Positions 1 to 6,010 of a DNA stretch of 10,687 nucleotides are shown in pieces. The stretch's first letter is position 1. Each line of letters opens with the position of its first letter. A program made the position numbers and the translations under genes. The notes under the pieces were generated by a model, which worked only from the letters and a program-made list of their open reading frames with translations, searched no databases and was not told the origin of the DNA. Origin of the DNA: an uncultured Collinsella sp. (GTDB lineage Bacteria > Actinomycetota > Coriobacteriia > Coriobacteriales > Coriobacteriaceae); the NCBI GenBank assembly GCA_900547805.1, contig URIE01000060.1, positions 1-10,687 on the forward strand. The letters are read 5' to 3'.

Positions 1-395
1 AGGCTATCCTGTCCCAGCGTTGCGAGGTTGCGACTGTCGAGGACGAGTCGGTTGCTCAGGACCTGATCGATACCATCAAGTCGCTCGACGATGCCGGCTG
101 CTTGGCCGCTAACCAGATTGGCGTTACCAAGAAGGTTTGCGTCTACCTGGACGATGCCGGCGAGCCCCACGTGCTCTACAACCCCCGTCTGGTGTTTGGC
201 CTGGGCGCCAGCAAGATGGAGGAGAGCTGCCTGACGCACGAGGAGGTCACCAAGTCCACGCGCTACATCAAGTGCAAGGTTGCCTTTGACCAGATTGTCG
301 ACGGCAAGATGAAGGAGTGCCGCCGCGACTACGCGGGCTTTGAGGCACAAATGATCCAGCATATGATCGATCACTGTCAAGGCAAACTTGTCTAG
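1..395 (+). CDS. Peptide deformylase-like protein lacking catalytic Glu (5' end outside window)
   Basis: The frame is open from base 3 to the TAG at 393-395, so the gene begins left of the window; about 130 residues are visible. Peptide deformylases are metalloenzymes that remove the formyl group from the N-terminus of new proteins. Their three motifs can be placed in order: AGCLAANQIGV (motif I, Gln kept), ESCLTH (motif II, metal-binding Cys kept, but the usual Gly of EGCLS is Ser) and QHMIDHCQG (motif III, both metal-binding His kept). In motif III the catalytic Glu of HExxH is replaced by Met (bases 360-374). The frame is intact to a clean stop with a terminator behind it, so this looks like a maintained gene, not a decaying one. 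From family knowledge, loss of this Glu should abolish or strongly reduce deformylation. The protein may bind metal or formyl-Met peptides without hydrolysis, or do something else. The TTG at 102 is only an internal codon. Confidence 0.8.
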   Translation, partial: AILSQRCEVATVEDESVAQDLIDTIKSLDDAGCLAANQIGVTKKVCVYLDDAGEPHVLYNPRLVFGLGASKMEESCLTHEEVTKSTRYIKCKVAFDQIVDGKMKECRRDYAGFEAQMIQHMIDHCQGKLV

Positions 396-427
396 GGTGA
401 CTACAGCACCGCACTTCGTCTCTTTTG

Positions 428-463
428 GCCCGGGCGTGACATTGTTGTCATGTCCGGGCTTTT
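428..463 (+). terminator. Intrinsic terminator of the deformylase-like gene
   Basis: A 14-bp stem (left arm 428-441, right arm 446-459, two G-U pairs, loop TTGT) is followed by TTTTGTGTTT. It lies 33 bp after the stop at 395 and separates this gene from the hydrolase gene downstream. Confidence 0.88.
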
Positions 464-526
464 GTGTTTAGCGCCTTTTTGTTTGGTGACAATGAACTTA
501 GCGAGAACGTGAAGCTAGGAGGCGCT

Positions 527-1492
527 ATGTGTACGAGTATTCGATTTACCGATAATTCTGGCCACATGTATCTGGGCCGCAATCTCGACTGGAGCTTTGA
601 CTACGGCCAACAGGTTCGCGTGATGCCGCGCGGGTTTTACATTCCGTATTCGTTTATCGACGACGCGACAGCGGCGCACGCGGTGATCGGTATGTGCATC
701 GATTACAAGAACTATCCCATGTTTTTCGATTGCGGTAACGATGCGGGTCTGGCTGTGGCGGGACTCAACTTTCCCGGCTATGCCGAGTATGCCGAGGGCC
801 CTGTCGACGGCAAGACCAATATCGCGGCCTATGAGTTCCCCCTGTGGGTGGCAGCGACGTTCTCGACGGTCGATGAGGTCGAGGCCGCGCTGCGCGACAC
901 GGTGATTGTCGCCAAATCTGCCGGAGAGGGGCTGGGCGTGTCGCTGCTCCATTGGATTATCGGCGACAGCCAGCGTAGCATCGTGGTCGAGATGATGGCT
1001 GACGGCCTGCATGTATACGACAATCCGGTCGACACCCTTGCCAATCAGCCGACTTTCCCGTGGCACATGGAAAACCTGCGCACCTATATCACGGCCACAA
1101 GCGATTTTCCGCAGACGGCGACATGGCGCGGCGCCGAGCTTAAGCCCTATGGAGCCGGTGCCGGCATGCGCGGCATTCCGGGCGATTGCTATTCGCCGAG
1201 CCGTTTTGTAAAGGCGGCGTACCTCAATGCCAATTACCCACAAAAGGAGAGCGAGACCGAAAACGTCGTTCGCATGTTCCGCTCGCTCGAGGGCGTGGTG
1301 ATGATCGAGGGAGCGTCCAGGATGGGCGATGGCAAGTTCGAGAAGACTATCTACACCGGATGCTTTAGCGCGCGCACGGGCAATTATTACTACGCGATGT
1401 ATGGGGATCCGTCGATTCGCTACGTGAGCCTGATGGATGCCGAGGGCGCGAGCCCCGATAGGCTCGTGGTTCCCGAGCCGCGTCGTTCGTAG
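527..1492 (+). CDS. Choloylglycine hydrolase family protein, probable bile salt hydrolase
   Basis: A 321-residue Ntn-hydrolase. Bile salt hydrolases cleave glycine or taurine from conjugated bile acids in the cytoplasm; the related penicillin V acylases have the same fold. The start is set by family logic and by a ribosome site. ATG 527 is followed directly by Cys2, the nucleophile exposed when Met is removed, and AGGAGG at 517-522 precedes it. Active-site residues visible are Cys2, Arg18, Asp21, Asn81 (in GLNFPGYAEY), Asn173 (in LANQPTF) and Arg226 (in GDCYSPSRFV), matching the BSH set Cys2/Arg18/Asp21/Asn82/Asn175/Arg228 within one or two positions. Asn at position 81, where penicillin V acylases usually have Tyr, favours a BSH. 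Length is typical (about 315-340 aa) and no signal peptide is seen. It stands alone, between a terminator upstream and a hairpin shared with the convergent kup. Substrate preference cannot be told from sequence. Confidence 0.9.
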   Translation: MCTSIRFTDNSGHMYLGRNLDWSFDYGQQVRVMPRGFYIPYSFIDDATAAHAVIGMCIDYKNYPMFFDCGNDAGLAVAGLNFPGYAEYAEGPVDGKTNIAAYEFPLWVAATFSTVDEVEAALRDTVIVAKSAGEGLGVSLLHWIIGDSQRSIVVEMMADGLHVYDNPVDTLANQPTFPWHMENLRTYITATSDFPQTATWRGAELKPYGAGAGMRGIPGDCYSPSRFVKAAYLNANYPQKESETENVVRMFRSLEGVVMIEGASRMGDGKFEKTIYTGCFSARTGNYYYAMYGDPSIRYVSLMDAEGASPDRLVVPEPRRS

Positions 1493-1515
1493 CTCACTGG
1501 TCCGTTGCGACATAA

Positions 1516-1551
1516 AACGGCCTCGCACCTCTTATGAGATGCGAGGCCGTT
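1516..1551. terminator. Hairpin terminator shared by hydrolase and kup (convergent)
   Basis: A 12-bp stem (1516-1527 with 1540-1551), one mismatch, then 3 bp more and a TTAT loop. Read on the minus strand it ends in a TTTTATG run, so it is a good terminator for kup. On the plus strand the tail is TTGTCG, a weaker terminator for the hydrolase. It fills most of the 81-bp gap between the two stop codons. Confidence 0.85.
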
Positions 1552-1573
1552 GTCGTCAATGGCTGGTGGCGTG

Positions 1574-3802
1574 TTAGAAGTTGGCGTCGTTGAACTGGGT
1601 GCTCTCGAGTCCGTCGAGTTGCTGTTCGGGCGTATCGGCGACGCTCTCGAGCAGCTCGGTGGGATCGACGTTCATGTCCCTACCGGCCTCGTTGCCGTTG
1701 ACCAAGTCGTCCGAGAAGATGTCGACCTCCATTTCCTCGGCCTCTTCGATCTGAACTTCGAGCGGCACCTGGGTGCGCACAAGTTTGACGGCCGGGCGCA
1801 TGCGGGCAAAGAGCGGTACGTACTCGATGATGATGGCCGAGTTCTCGAGACCGTACCAGCGTGCCGGGCTTCCGCAGGCGCGGCGGACGGCGTACTTGAT
1901 GGCCATCACGCGGTGGTCATTGCGGTTGATGTCCGTTTCGGGGGCAAGCATCTTGCGCAGCATGCAAAAGCGGAAGTCACCTACGTTGCCGCGGGTCTCG
2001 TAGATGGAGTAGGTGTGATGTTGCGGCGGCAGCTCGCCCGATGCCATCAAGTCGCCGACGATCTGACGCAGATAGGCGTTGACGCGCTGGTTGACCTTAA
2101 AGCCCAGGTCCAGGCGCACGCGGAAGAGGAAGTCCGTGCCAAAGGTCTCGACGGAATACTCGTGCGTATAGGGTTCGTCGGTAACGTGCACGTTGATGAA
2201 CCAATATGCCTTGGCGCGCTTGGGGTGCTTGTCCAGGATGGAATAGAGCACGTCGCGGTCGAGCGTGAGCGGGTCGGGGCTGTTGGTAAGAAATACCAGA
2301 TTGTCAGCGAGCACGGGATAGGTCTCGTCATTGCGCAGGCGATTGAGCTGGTCGATGTACTTGGAGACGGGCAGCAGAATCGTCTGTGTGCGCTCGATGG
2401 CGGTGCCGCGACGCCACACATACATAAGGCCAAACAGCAGTGCGGCCAGGAAGATCATCACATAGCCGCCGTCAAAGAACATGGTGAGGCACGAAGCGAA
2501 GAAGCACAGCTCAATGGCGCCAAAAAGCAGGGCGAAGACGCAGGCGCCCAGTCTGTGCTTGAGAATGCCGACGATATAGCTCGTCAAAAGCGTCGTGGTC
2601 ATAAGCATGGTCACGGTAATGGCGAGGCCATAGGCGCTCTCCATGCGCTCGGAGTTCTGGAACAGCAGCACGATGAAGATGCAGCCGACCCACATGATGT
2701 TGTTGACGAGTGGAATATAAAGCTGGCCCTTGGTGTCGCTGGGGTAGTGGATGCGCAGGTGCGGCATAAGGTTGAGGCGCGTTGCCTCGGATACCAGCGA
2801 GAACGAGCCGGTGATGAGCGCCTGTGAGGCGATGATGGCCGCCACGGCCGAAAGCACGATGGCAAAGGGGCGTAGGGGCTCGGGGAGCATCATATAGAAC
2901 GGGTTGACGATATCCATCGCGAGCATCTGGGGGTTGGAGTTATTGGCGAGTAGCCAAGCTCCCTGACCCAGATAGTTGAGGATAAGGGCCGCCTTAACAA
3001 ATGGCCAGGATGCATAGATGTTTGCCTTGCCCACGTGGCCCATGTCCGAGTAGAGTGCCTCGGCACCGGTTGTCGACAGGAAGACAAAGCCGAGCACCAT
3101 AATGCCCGAATGGTTGATGGGCGAGAACAGGAACATAATGCCGCGGATGGGGTTGAGCGCGCGCAAGATGGACAGGTTGCCGAGCATGTTGAACAGACCG
3201 GCGCCTGCCAGGAACAGGAACCACAGCGTCATGAGCGGGCCGAAGAGCTTGCCGATTGACGAGGTGCCGGCGCGCTGCATGGCAAATAGGCCGCAGATAA
3301 TGATGATGGTGATGATGATGACGTTGGTCTGGCCGTCGCCCAGCAGCGCATGGCCCCATTCGATGGTGCGTAGACCCTCGATGGCTGTGGTGACCGTGAC
3401 GGCGGGGGTGAGGATGCCGTCGGCGAGCAGCGCCGCGCCGCCGATCATGGCGGGCAGAATCAGCCATGGTGCCACCTTGCGTACGAGGCTGAACAGGGCG
3501 AAGATGCCGCCTTCGTTGTGGTTGTCGGCCTTCATGGCGATTACCACGTACTTGACCGTGGTCACGAGCGTCATGGTCCAGATGACGAGCGAAAGCGCGC
3601 CCAGGATCATGTCCTCGCTGACGGTACCGATGCCGCCGTTGTTGGCGACGATTGATTTCATGGTGTACATGGGGCTCGTGCCGATGTCGCCATAGACGAC
3701 GCCGAGCGTTACGAGCAGCATGCCAGCGGAGAGGGGGATGGCTCCGTGCCCGCCTTGCCCGCGCTGGTCTTGGAGGTTTGCCTCCAGTTTGTTGTGTGCC
3801 AC
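1574..3802 (-). CDS. kup: Kup-family low-affinity potassium uptake protein
   Basis: Integral membrane K+/H+ symporter of the KUP/HAK/KT family, 742 residues. Family signatures are clear: GVVYGDIGTSP (residues 34-44), DNHNEGGIFAL (93-103) and DGILTPAVTV (from 128). The membrane part of about 12 hydrophobic segments runs to roughly residue 450, followed by a soluble C-terminal domain. The end is strikingly acidic (EEAEEMEVDIFSDDL and beyond), and at 742 residues it is longer than E. coli Kup (622). I chose GTG 3802 as start because AAGGGAG lies 5 nt upstream. The ATG at 3820 adds six residues but has no Shine-Dalgarno sequence, and its bases fall in a small hairpin (arms TAGACA and TGTCTA, 3814-3835). 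A TATAAA on the minus strand at 3858-3863 could be the -10 box; no good -35 is seen. It lies downstream of the EamA gene on the same strand after a 157-bp gap, so it is probably its own unit. Confidence 0.93.
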   Translation of the reverse strand: MAHNKLEANLQDQRGQGGHGAIPLSAGMLLVTLGVVYGDIGTSPMYTMKSIVANNGGIGTVSEDMILGALSLVIWTMTLVTTVKYVVIAMKADNHNEGGIFALFSLVRKVAPWLILPAMIGGAALLADGILTPAVTVTTAIEGLRTIEWGHALLGDGQTNVIIITIIIICGLFAMQRAGTSSIGKLFGPLMTLWFLFLAGAGLFNMLGNLSILRALNPIRGIMFLFSPINHSGIMVLGFVFLSTTGAEALYSDMGHVGKANIYASWPFVKAALILNYLGQGAWLLANNSNPQMLAMDIVNPFYMMLPEPLRPFAIVLSAVAAIIASQALITGSFSLVSEATRLNLMPHLRIHYPSDTKGQLYIPLVNNIMWVGCIFIVLLFQNSERMESAYGLAITVTMLMTTTLLTSYIVGILKHRLGACVFALLFGAIELCFFASCLTMFFDGGYVMIFLAALLFGLMYVWRRGTAIERTQTILLPVSKYIDQLNRLRNDETYPVLADNLVFLTNSPDPLTLDRDVLYSILDKHPKRAKAYWFINVHVTDEPYTHEYSVETFGTDFLFRVRLDLGFKVNQRVNAYLRQIVGDLMASGELPPQHHTYSIYETRGNVGDFRFCMLRKMLAPETDINRNDHRVMAIKYAVRRACGSPARWYGLENSAIIIEYVPLFARMRPAVKLVRTQVPLEVQIEEAEEMEVDIFSDDLVNGNEAGRDMNVDPTELLESVADTPEQQLDGLESTQFNDANF

Positions 3803-3901
3803 GAGGACTCCCTTAGACATCCGGTTATCTGTCTAGGACAAAAAACTTTATGCCGTCTTTATACATACAAGAGCAGTTTGGCACATCGGGTTATTTTAGA
3901 C

Positions 3902-3925
3902 AATAATCCTCAGCTGGGGATTATT
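3902..3925. promoter_or_regulatory. 24-bp palindrome between EamA gene and kup
   Basis: Arms AATAATCC (3902-3909) and GGATTATT (3918-3925) flank an 8-bp centre that is itself almost symmetric around AGCT. It lies about 100 bp upstream of the kup start and 35 bp downstream of the EamA stop. There is no clear T-tract on the minus strand (GTCTAAAAT follows), so it looks more like an operator than a terminator for the EamA gene. The AT-rich arms contrast with the GC-rich surroundings. Apart from this and a possible kup -10 box, nothing else is seen in 3803-3959. Confidence 0.45.
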
Positions 3926-3959
3926 TATCTACGCAGGTAGCATTTCAAAGCAGGGGCTT

Positions 3960-4871
3960 TTAAGCACGTGCTATCTGGGCGATGCTAGCCTTGGCGTTTG
4001 CGCGTTTGCCGGCGAGTTCGCAAAAAATCGCGCCGCCGATGATAAGCGCGGCGCCCATCAGGCGGACCGGTGTTATGGCTTCACCCAAAAGGGCGGCTGA
4101 GAACACGACCGCCGAAAGCGGCTCGAGGTAGCCGACGACGGCGACGGTCTGAACGGGCAGCTTGGCGACGGCGCTAAAGTAGAGCAGGCAACCAATGCCG
4201 GTGTTGACGACGCCGAGCATAGCGACGGCGCGCCAATCAATGCTGGCGGCGACGCCGGCGGACAGGAACGAGGGAGCGCCCTGCGTGATGAGCGTGAGGG
4301 CCAGTGCGGTCACAAAGGCGGCGCTCACTTGGAGTGCGGAGTTCTCGAGGCCCTCGATGTGAGGCGCACCCTTGCTGGCGATGACCATCAATGCATAGCA
4401 GAAGGCCGAGGCGATTCCACAGACGATGCCCGCAATGGGCATATTGCCGCCTAGACCTTGCGCTGCAATGAGAAAAGCACCGCAGGCGACGGCGATAAAG
4501 CCGGCGATTTTGCTGCCGGTCAGCTTTTCGCCAAAAATGAGCGGGGAGAGGGCCATAACGATGATGGGGCCGCAGTAGTACAGCAGCGAGGATACGCCGA
4601 CGCCGATCGTCTGGTAGGCGCGGAACAGAAAAATCCAGCTGGCGCCCAGCGCGGCGCCCGAGACGATGAGCGCTGCGGCCTCGCGGGGGCGAGACGGAGC
4701 CTGCAGGTTATGGCGCTTGGTTATGAAGAGGACGGCGGCAAGGGTGAGAGCGCCCAAAAACGTGCGCAACAGTACGATATCGGAGCTCGGCAGCGCGATG
4801 GCAGCGGCGATGATGCCGTTGGAGCCAAACAATAGCAATGCTGCTAAGTACGTAAACAATCCGTTGTTCAT
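3960..4871 (-). CDS. EamA/DMT-superfamily transporter (probable metabolite exporter)
   Basis: A 303-residue membrane protein with two tandem EamA repeats, about residues 5-137 and 145-288, giving ten predicted transmembrane segments. Each repeat ends in the usual pattern: LLYYCGPIIVMALSPLIFGE in the first and VVGYLEPLSAVVFSAALLGE in the second, each followed by one more hydrophobic segment. Members of the drug/metabolite transporter superfamily export amino acids, nucleosides, sugars or other small metabolites, but substrate cannot be read from sequence. ATG 4871 is preceded by GAGGGG 10 nt upstream, a longish spacing. The gene diverges from a LysR regulator, and the shared 118-bp gap holds a LysR-type dyad about 30 bp upstream of this start. 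The regulator therefore probably controls this transporter. Confidence 0.88.
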   Translation of the reverse strand: MNNGLFTYLAALLLFGSNGIIAAAIALPSSDIVLLRTFLGALTLAAVLFITKRHNLQAPSRPREAAALIVSGAALGASWIFLFRAYQTIGVGVSSLLYYCGPIIVMALSPLIFGEKLTGSKIAGFIAVACGAFLIAAQGLGGNMPIAGIVCGIASAFCYALMVIASKGAPHIEGLENSALQVSAAFVTALALTLITQGAPSFLSAGVAASIDWRAVAMLGVVNTGIGCLLYFSAVAKLPVQTVAVVGYLEPLSAVVFSAALLGEAITPVRLMGAALIIGGAIFCELAGKRANAKASIAQIARA

Positions 4872-4900
4872 GTGCTGACATCCCCTCTATATCCGAGCAT

Positions 4901-4917
4901 GTTCACTATGGGTGAAC
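4901..4917. promoter_or_regulatory. LysR-type T-N11-A dyad in divergent intergenic region
   Basis: GTTCAC (4901-4906) and GTGAAC (4912-4917) are a perfect inverted repeat with a 5-bp spacer. It contains T4903-N11-A4915, the classical LysR-family half-site geometry. The site lies between the EamA and lysR starts, and just upstream of the lysR -10 box, where a bound regulator could repress lysR and act on the EamA promoter. Confidence 0.6.
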
Positions 4918-4938
4918 TGGCTTTAGAAGAAAAGCGAA

Positions 4939-4944
4939 TATAAT
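4939..4944 (+). promoter_or_regulatory. Probable -10 box of the lysR gene
   Basis: A perfect TATAAT lies 45 bp upstream of the GTG start. The -35 position (about 4916-4921) is poor and overlaps the right arm of the dyad. Confidence 0.45.
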
Positions 4945-4989
4945 GCATGGATAACATGACAAAAACTCATGTAAAGGTGGAGGGGTGCC

Positions 4990-5847
4990 GTGGAAACGAA
5001 TATTCAAAAGATGCAGGTGCTGCTCGAGACAGTGCGCGCCGGAAGCTTTACGCGCGCCGCCGAGCGCCTGAGCTATTCGCAATCGGGCGTGAGCCGCATG
5101 GTGGCCGATCTTGAGGCCGATTGGGGCTTTAAGGTGCTCGACCGCAGTCGCGAGGGCGTGGCTCTTTCTGCTGACGGGCGGCAGGTCATGCCGGCTGTCG
5201 AGGCGCTCTGCGAGGAATTCGTTCGCTTGCAGCGACACGTGGACGAGATGCGTGGGCTCATGCGCGGCAAGATCTGCATTGGTACGTTTTCGAGTGTGGC
5301 GACCCATGTACTGCCGCCGGTGATTGCGCGCTTTCGCGCCGATCATCCGGATGTCGATTACGAGCTGCTGATGGGTGATTACTCCGAGATTGAGCAATGG
5401 GTGGCGGAAGGCCGCTGCGACCTGGGCTTTATTCCGCGCGAGCCACGTGGCGCCGGCATGGCGTCGCGACCGTTGGTGCAAGACGAGTTGATGGCCGTGG
5501 TGCCAGCGGACTCCTCGCTTGCCACGGCGGAGGTCGTTTCTCTTGCCGATTTAGCCAACGAGCAGTTTATTCTGCTGGAACGGGGTACCGATGATGAGAT
5601 TACGCCGCTATTCCGTCGGGCGGGGCTGTCAGTGCGCTCAAAACTGTCGACTTGGGATGACTATGCGATTATGGCTATGGTCGAGGATGGCTTGGGCGTG
5701 AGCATTCTTCCCGCGCTCATCTTGCGTCGCTGCCAGTTCGATGTTGCCGTGCGTTCGCTCGAGGGGCATCCCCATCGGCAGATCAACGCCATATATCGAA
5801 CGGCCGATGTTTCGCTTGCCGCCGCTCGTTTCCTCGAATACCTCTAA
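4990..5847 (+). CDS. LysR-family transcriptional regulator
   Basis: A 285-residue protein of typical LysR length. Residues 1-65 form the winged helix-turn-helix, with the family pattern GSFTRAAERLSYSQSGVSRMV, then a linker helix. Residues from about 90 to the end form the two-lobed periplasmic-binding-protein-like effector domain (IGTFSSVATHVLPPVIARF onward, CDLGFIP, and VEDGLGVSILPAL near the end). The start is GTG 4990, with GGAGG at 4979-4983. It is divergent from the EamA transporter with a T-N11-A dyad in the shared gap, so it likely controls that transporter and itself. The effector is unknown; by analogy with similar pairs it may be the transported compound. No hairpin terminator is seen after its stop. 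Confidence 0.9.
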   Translation: METNIQKMQVLLETVRAGSFTRAAERLSYSQSGVSRMVADLEADWGFKVLDRSREGVALSADGRQVMPAVEALCEEFVRLQRHVDEMRGLMRGKICIGTFSSVATHVLPPVIARFRADHPDVDYELLMGDYSEIEQWVAEGRCDLGFIPREPRGAGMASRPLVQDELMAVVPADSSLATAEVVSLADLANEQFILLERGTDDEITPLFRRAGLSVRSKLSTWDDYAIMAMVEDGLGVSILPALILRRCQFDVAVRSLEGHPHRQINAIYRTADVSLAAARFLEYL

Positions 5848-5907
5848 ATGCGTGCACGTCGTTATCGCCTTGGGATAAATTTCGAGGTCTTGCTCATTTT
5901 ATTTTTA

Positions 5908-5918
5908 AAATTGAACTT
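5908..5918 (+). repeat. AAATTGAACTT repeat, copy 1
   Basis: First of three direct copies of AAATTGAACT upstream of the XRE-AlaA gene; it lies 93 bp before the GTG start. See the copies at 5951-5970 and 5981-5991. Confidence 0.7.
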
Positions 5919-5950
5919 TTCGAAATAGCACGGCGTTATACTGCTGCCTA

Positions 5951-5970
5951 AATTGAACTCAGGTTCAATT
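5951..5970. promoter_or_regulatory. AATTGAAC inverted repeat, likely operator
   Basis: Arms AATTGAAC (5951-5958) and GTTCAATT (5963-5970) are perfectly complementary, with a 4-bp TCAG spacer. This is a 20-bp dyad of the size bound by XRE-type dimers. The left arm is also the second direct copy. It lies 40 bp upstream of a gene whose product begins with an XRE helix-turn-helix, so autoregulation is a natural reading. Confidence 0.65.
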
Positions 5971-5983
5971 CGTGTTGTATAAA
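5953..5983 (+). promoter_or_regulatory. Candidate promoter of the XRE-AlaA gene
   Basis: TTGAAC (5953-5958) as -35 and TATAAA (5978-5983) as -10, spaced 19 bp, a little long. Transcription would start near 5990, just before the Shine-Dalgarno at 5999-6005. The inverted repeat covers the -35 and the third repeat covers the end of the -10. An alternative -10, TATACT, is at 5937-5942. Confidence 0.4.
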
Positions 5984-5991
5984 TTGAACTT
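5981..5991 (+). repeat. AAATTGAACTT repeat, copy 3
   Basis: Identical over 11 bp to the copy at 5908-5918; it overlaps the candidate -10 box and ends 8 bp before the ribosome-binding site of the XRE-AlaA gene. Confidence 0.7.
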
Positions 5992-6010
5992 TGCCAGCAA
6001 GGAGGTTCTA

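Noticed and set aside
464..526. Upstream GTG start for the hydrolase
   Set aside because: It lies in the T-rich tail of the preceding terminator and has no ribosome site; Cys must be residue 2 for the Ntn-hydrolase mechanism, which fixes ATG 527.
515..1528. 337-residue open frame on the minus strand over the hydrolase gene
   Set aside because: It mirrors a gene with a clear active site and length; its composition (rich in Arg, His, Ala, Ile) is that of an antisense frame in GC-rich DNA, with no recognisable domain.
1550..2827. 425-residue plus-strand open frame within kup
   Set aside because: It lies entirely antisense to a clear Kup gene and through the terminator hairpin; it shows no family motif, and its Val/Asp/His-rich composition is typical of antisense frames.
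3803..3820. ATG 3820 as kup start
   Set aside because: No Shine-Dalgarno sequence precedes it, whereas GTG 3802 has AAGGGAG at a 5-nt spacing.
3826..3959. c-di-AMP (ydaO-type) riboswitch ahead of kup
   Set aside because: Such riboswitches often precede K+ transporter genes, but I could not match the conserved core segments in this stretch; only a palindrome is seen.
5972..6010. Longer start for the XRE-AlaA fusion
   Set aside because: The extra codons run through the promoter-like repeats and have no ribosome site; GTG 6011 has AAGGAGG 5 nt upstream.
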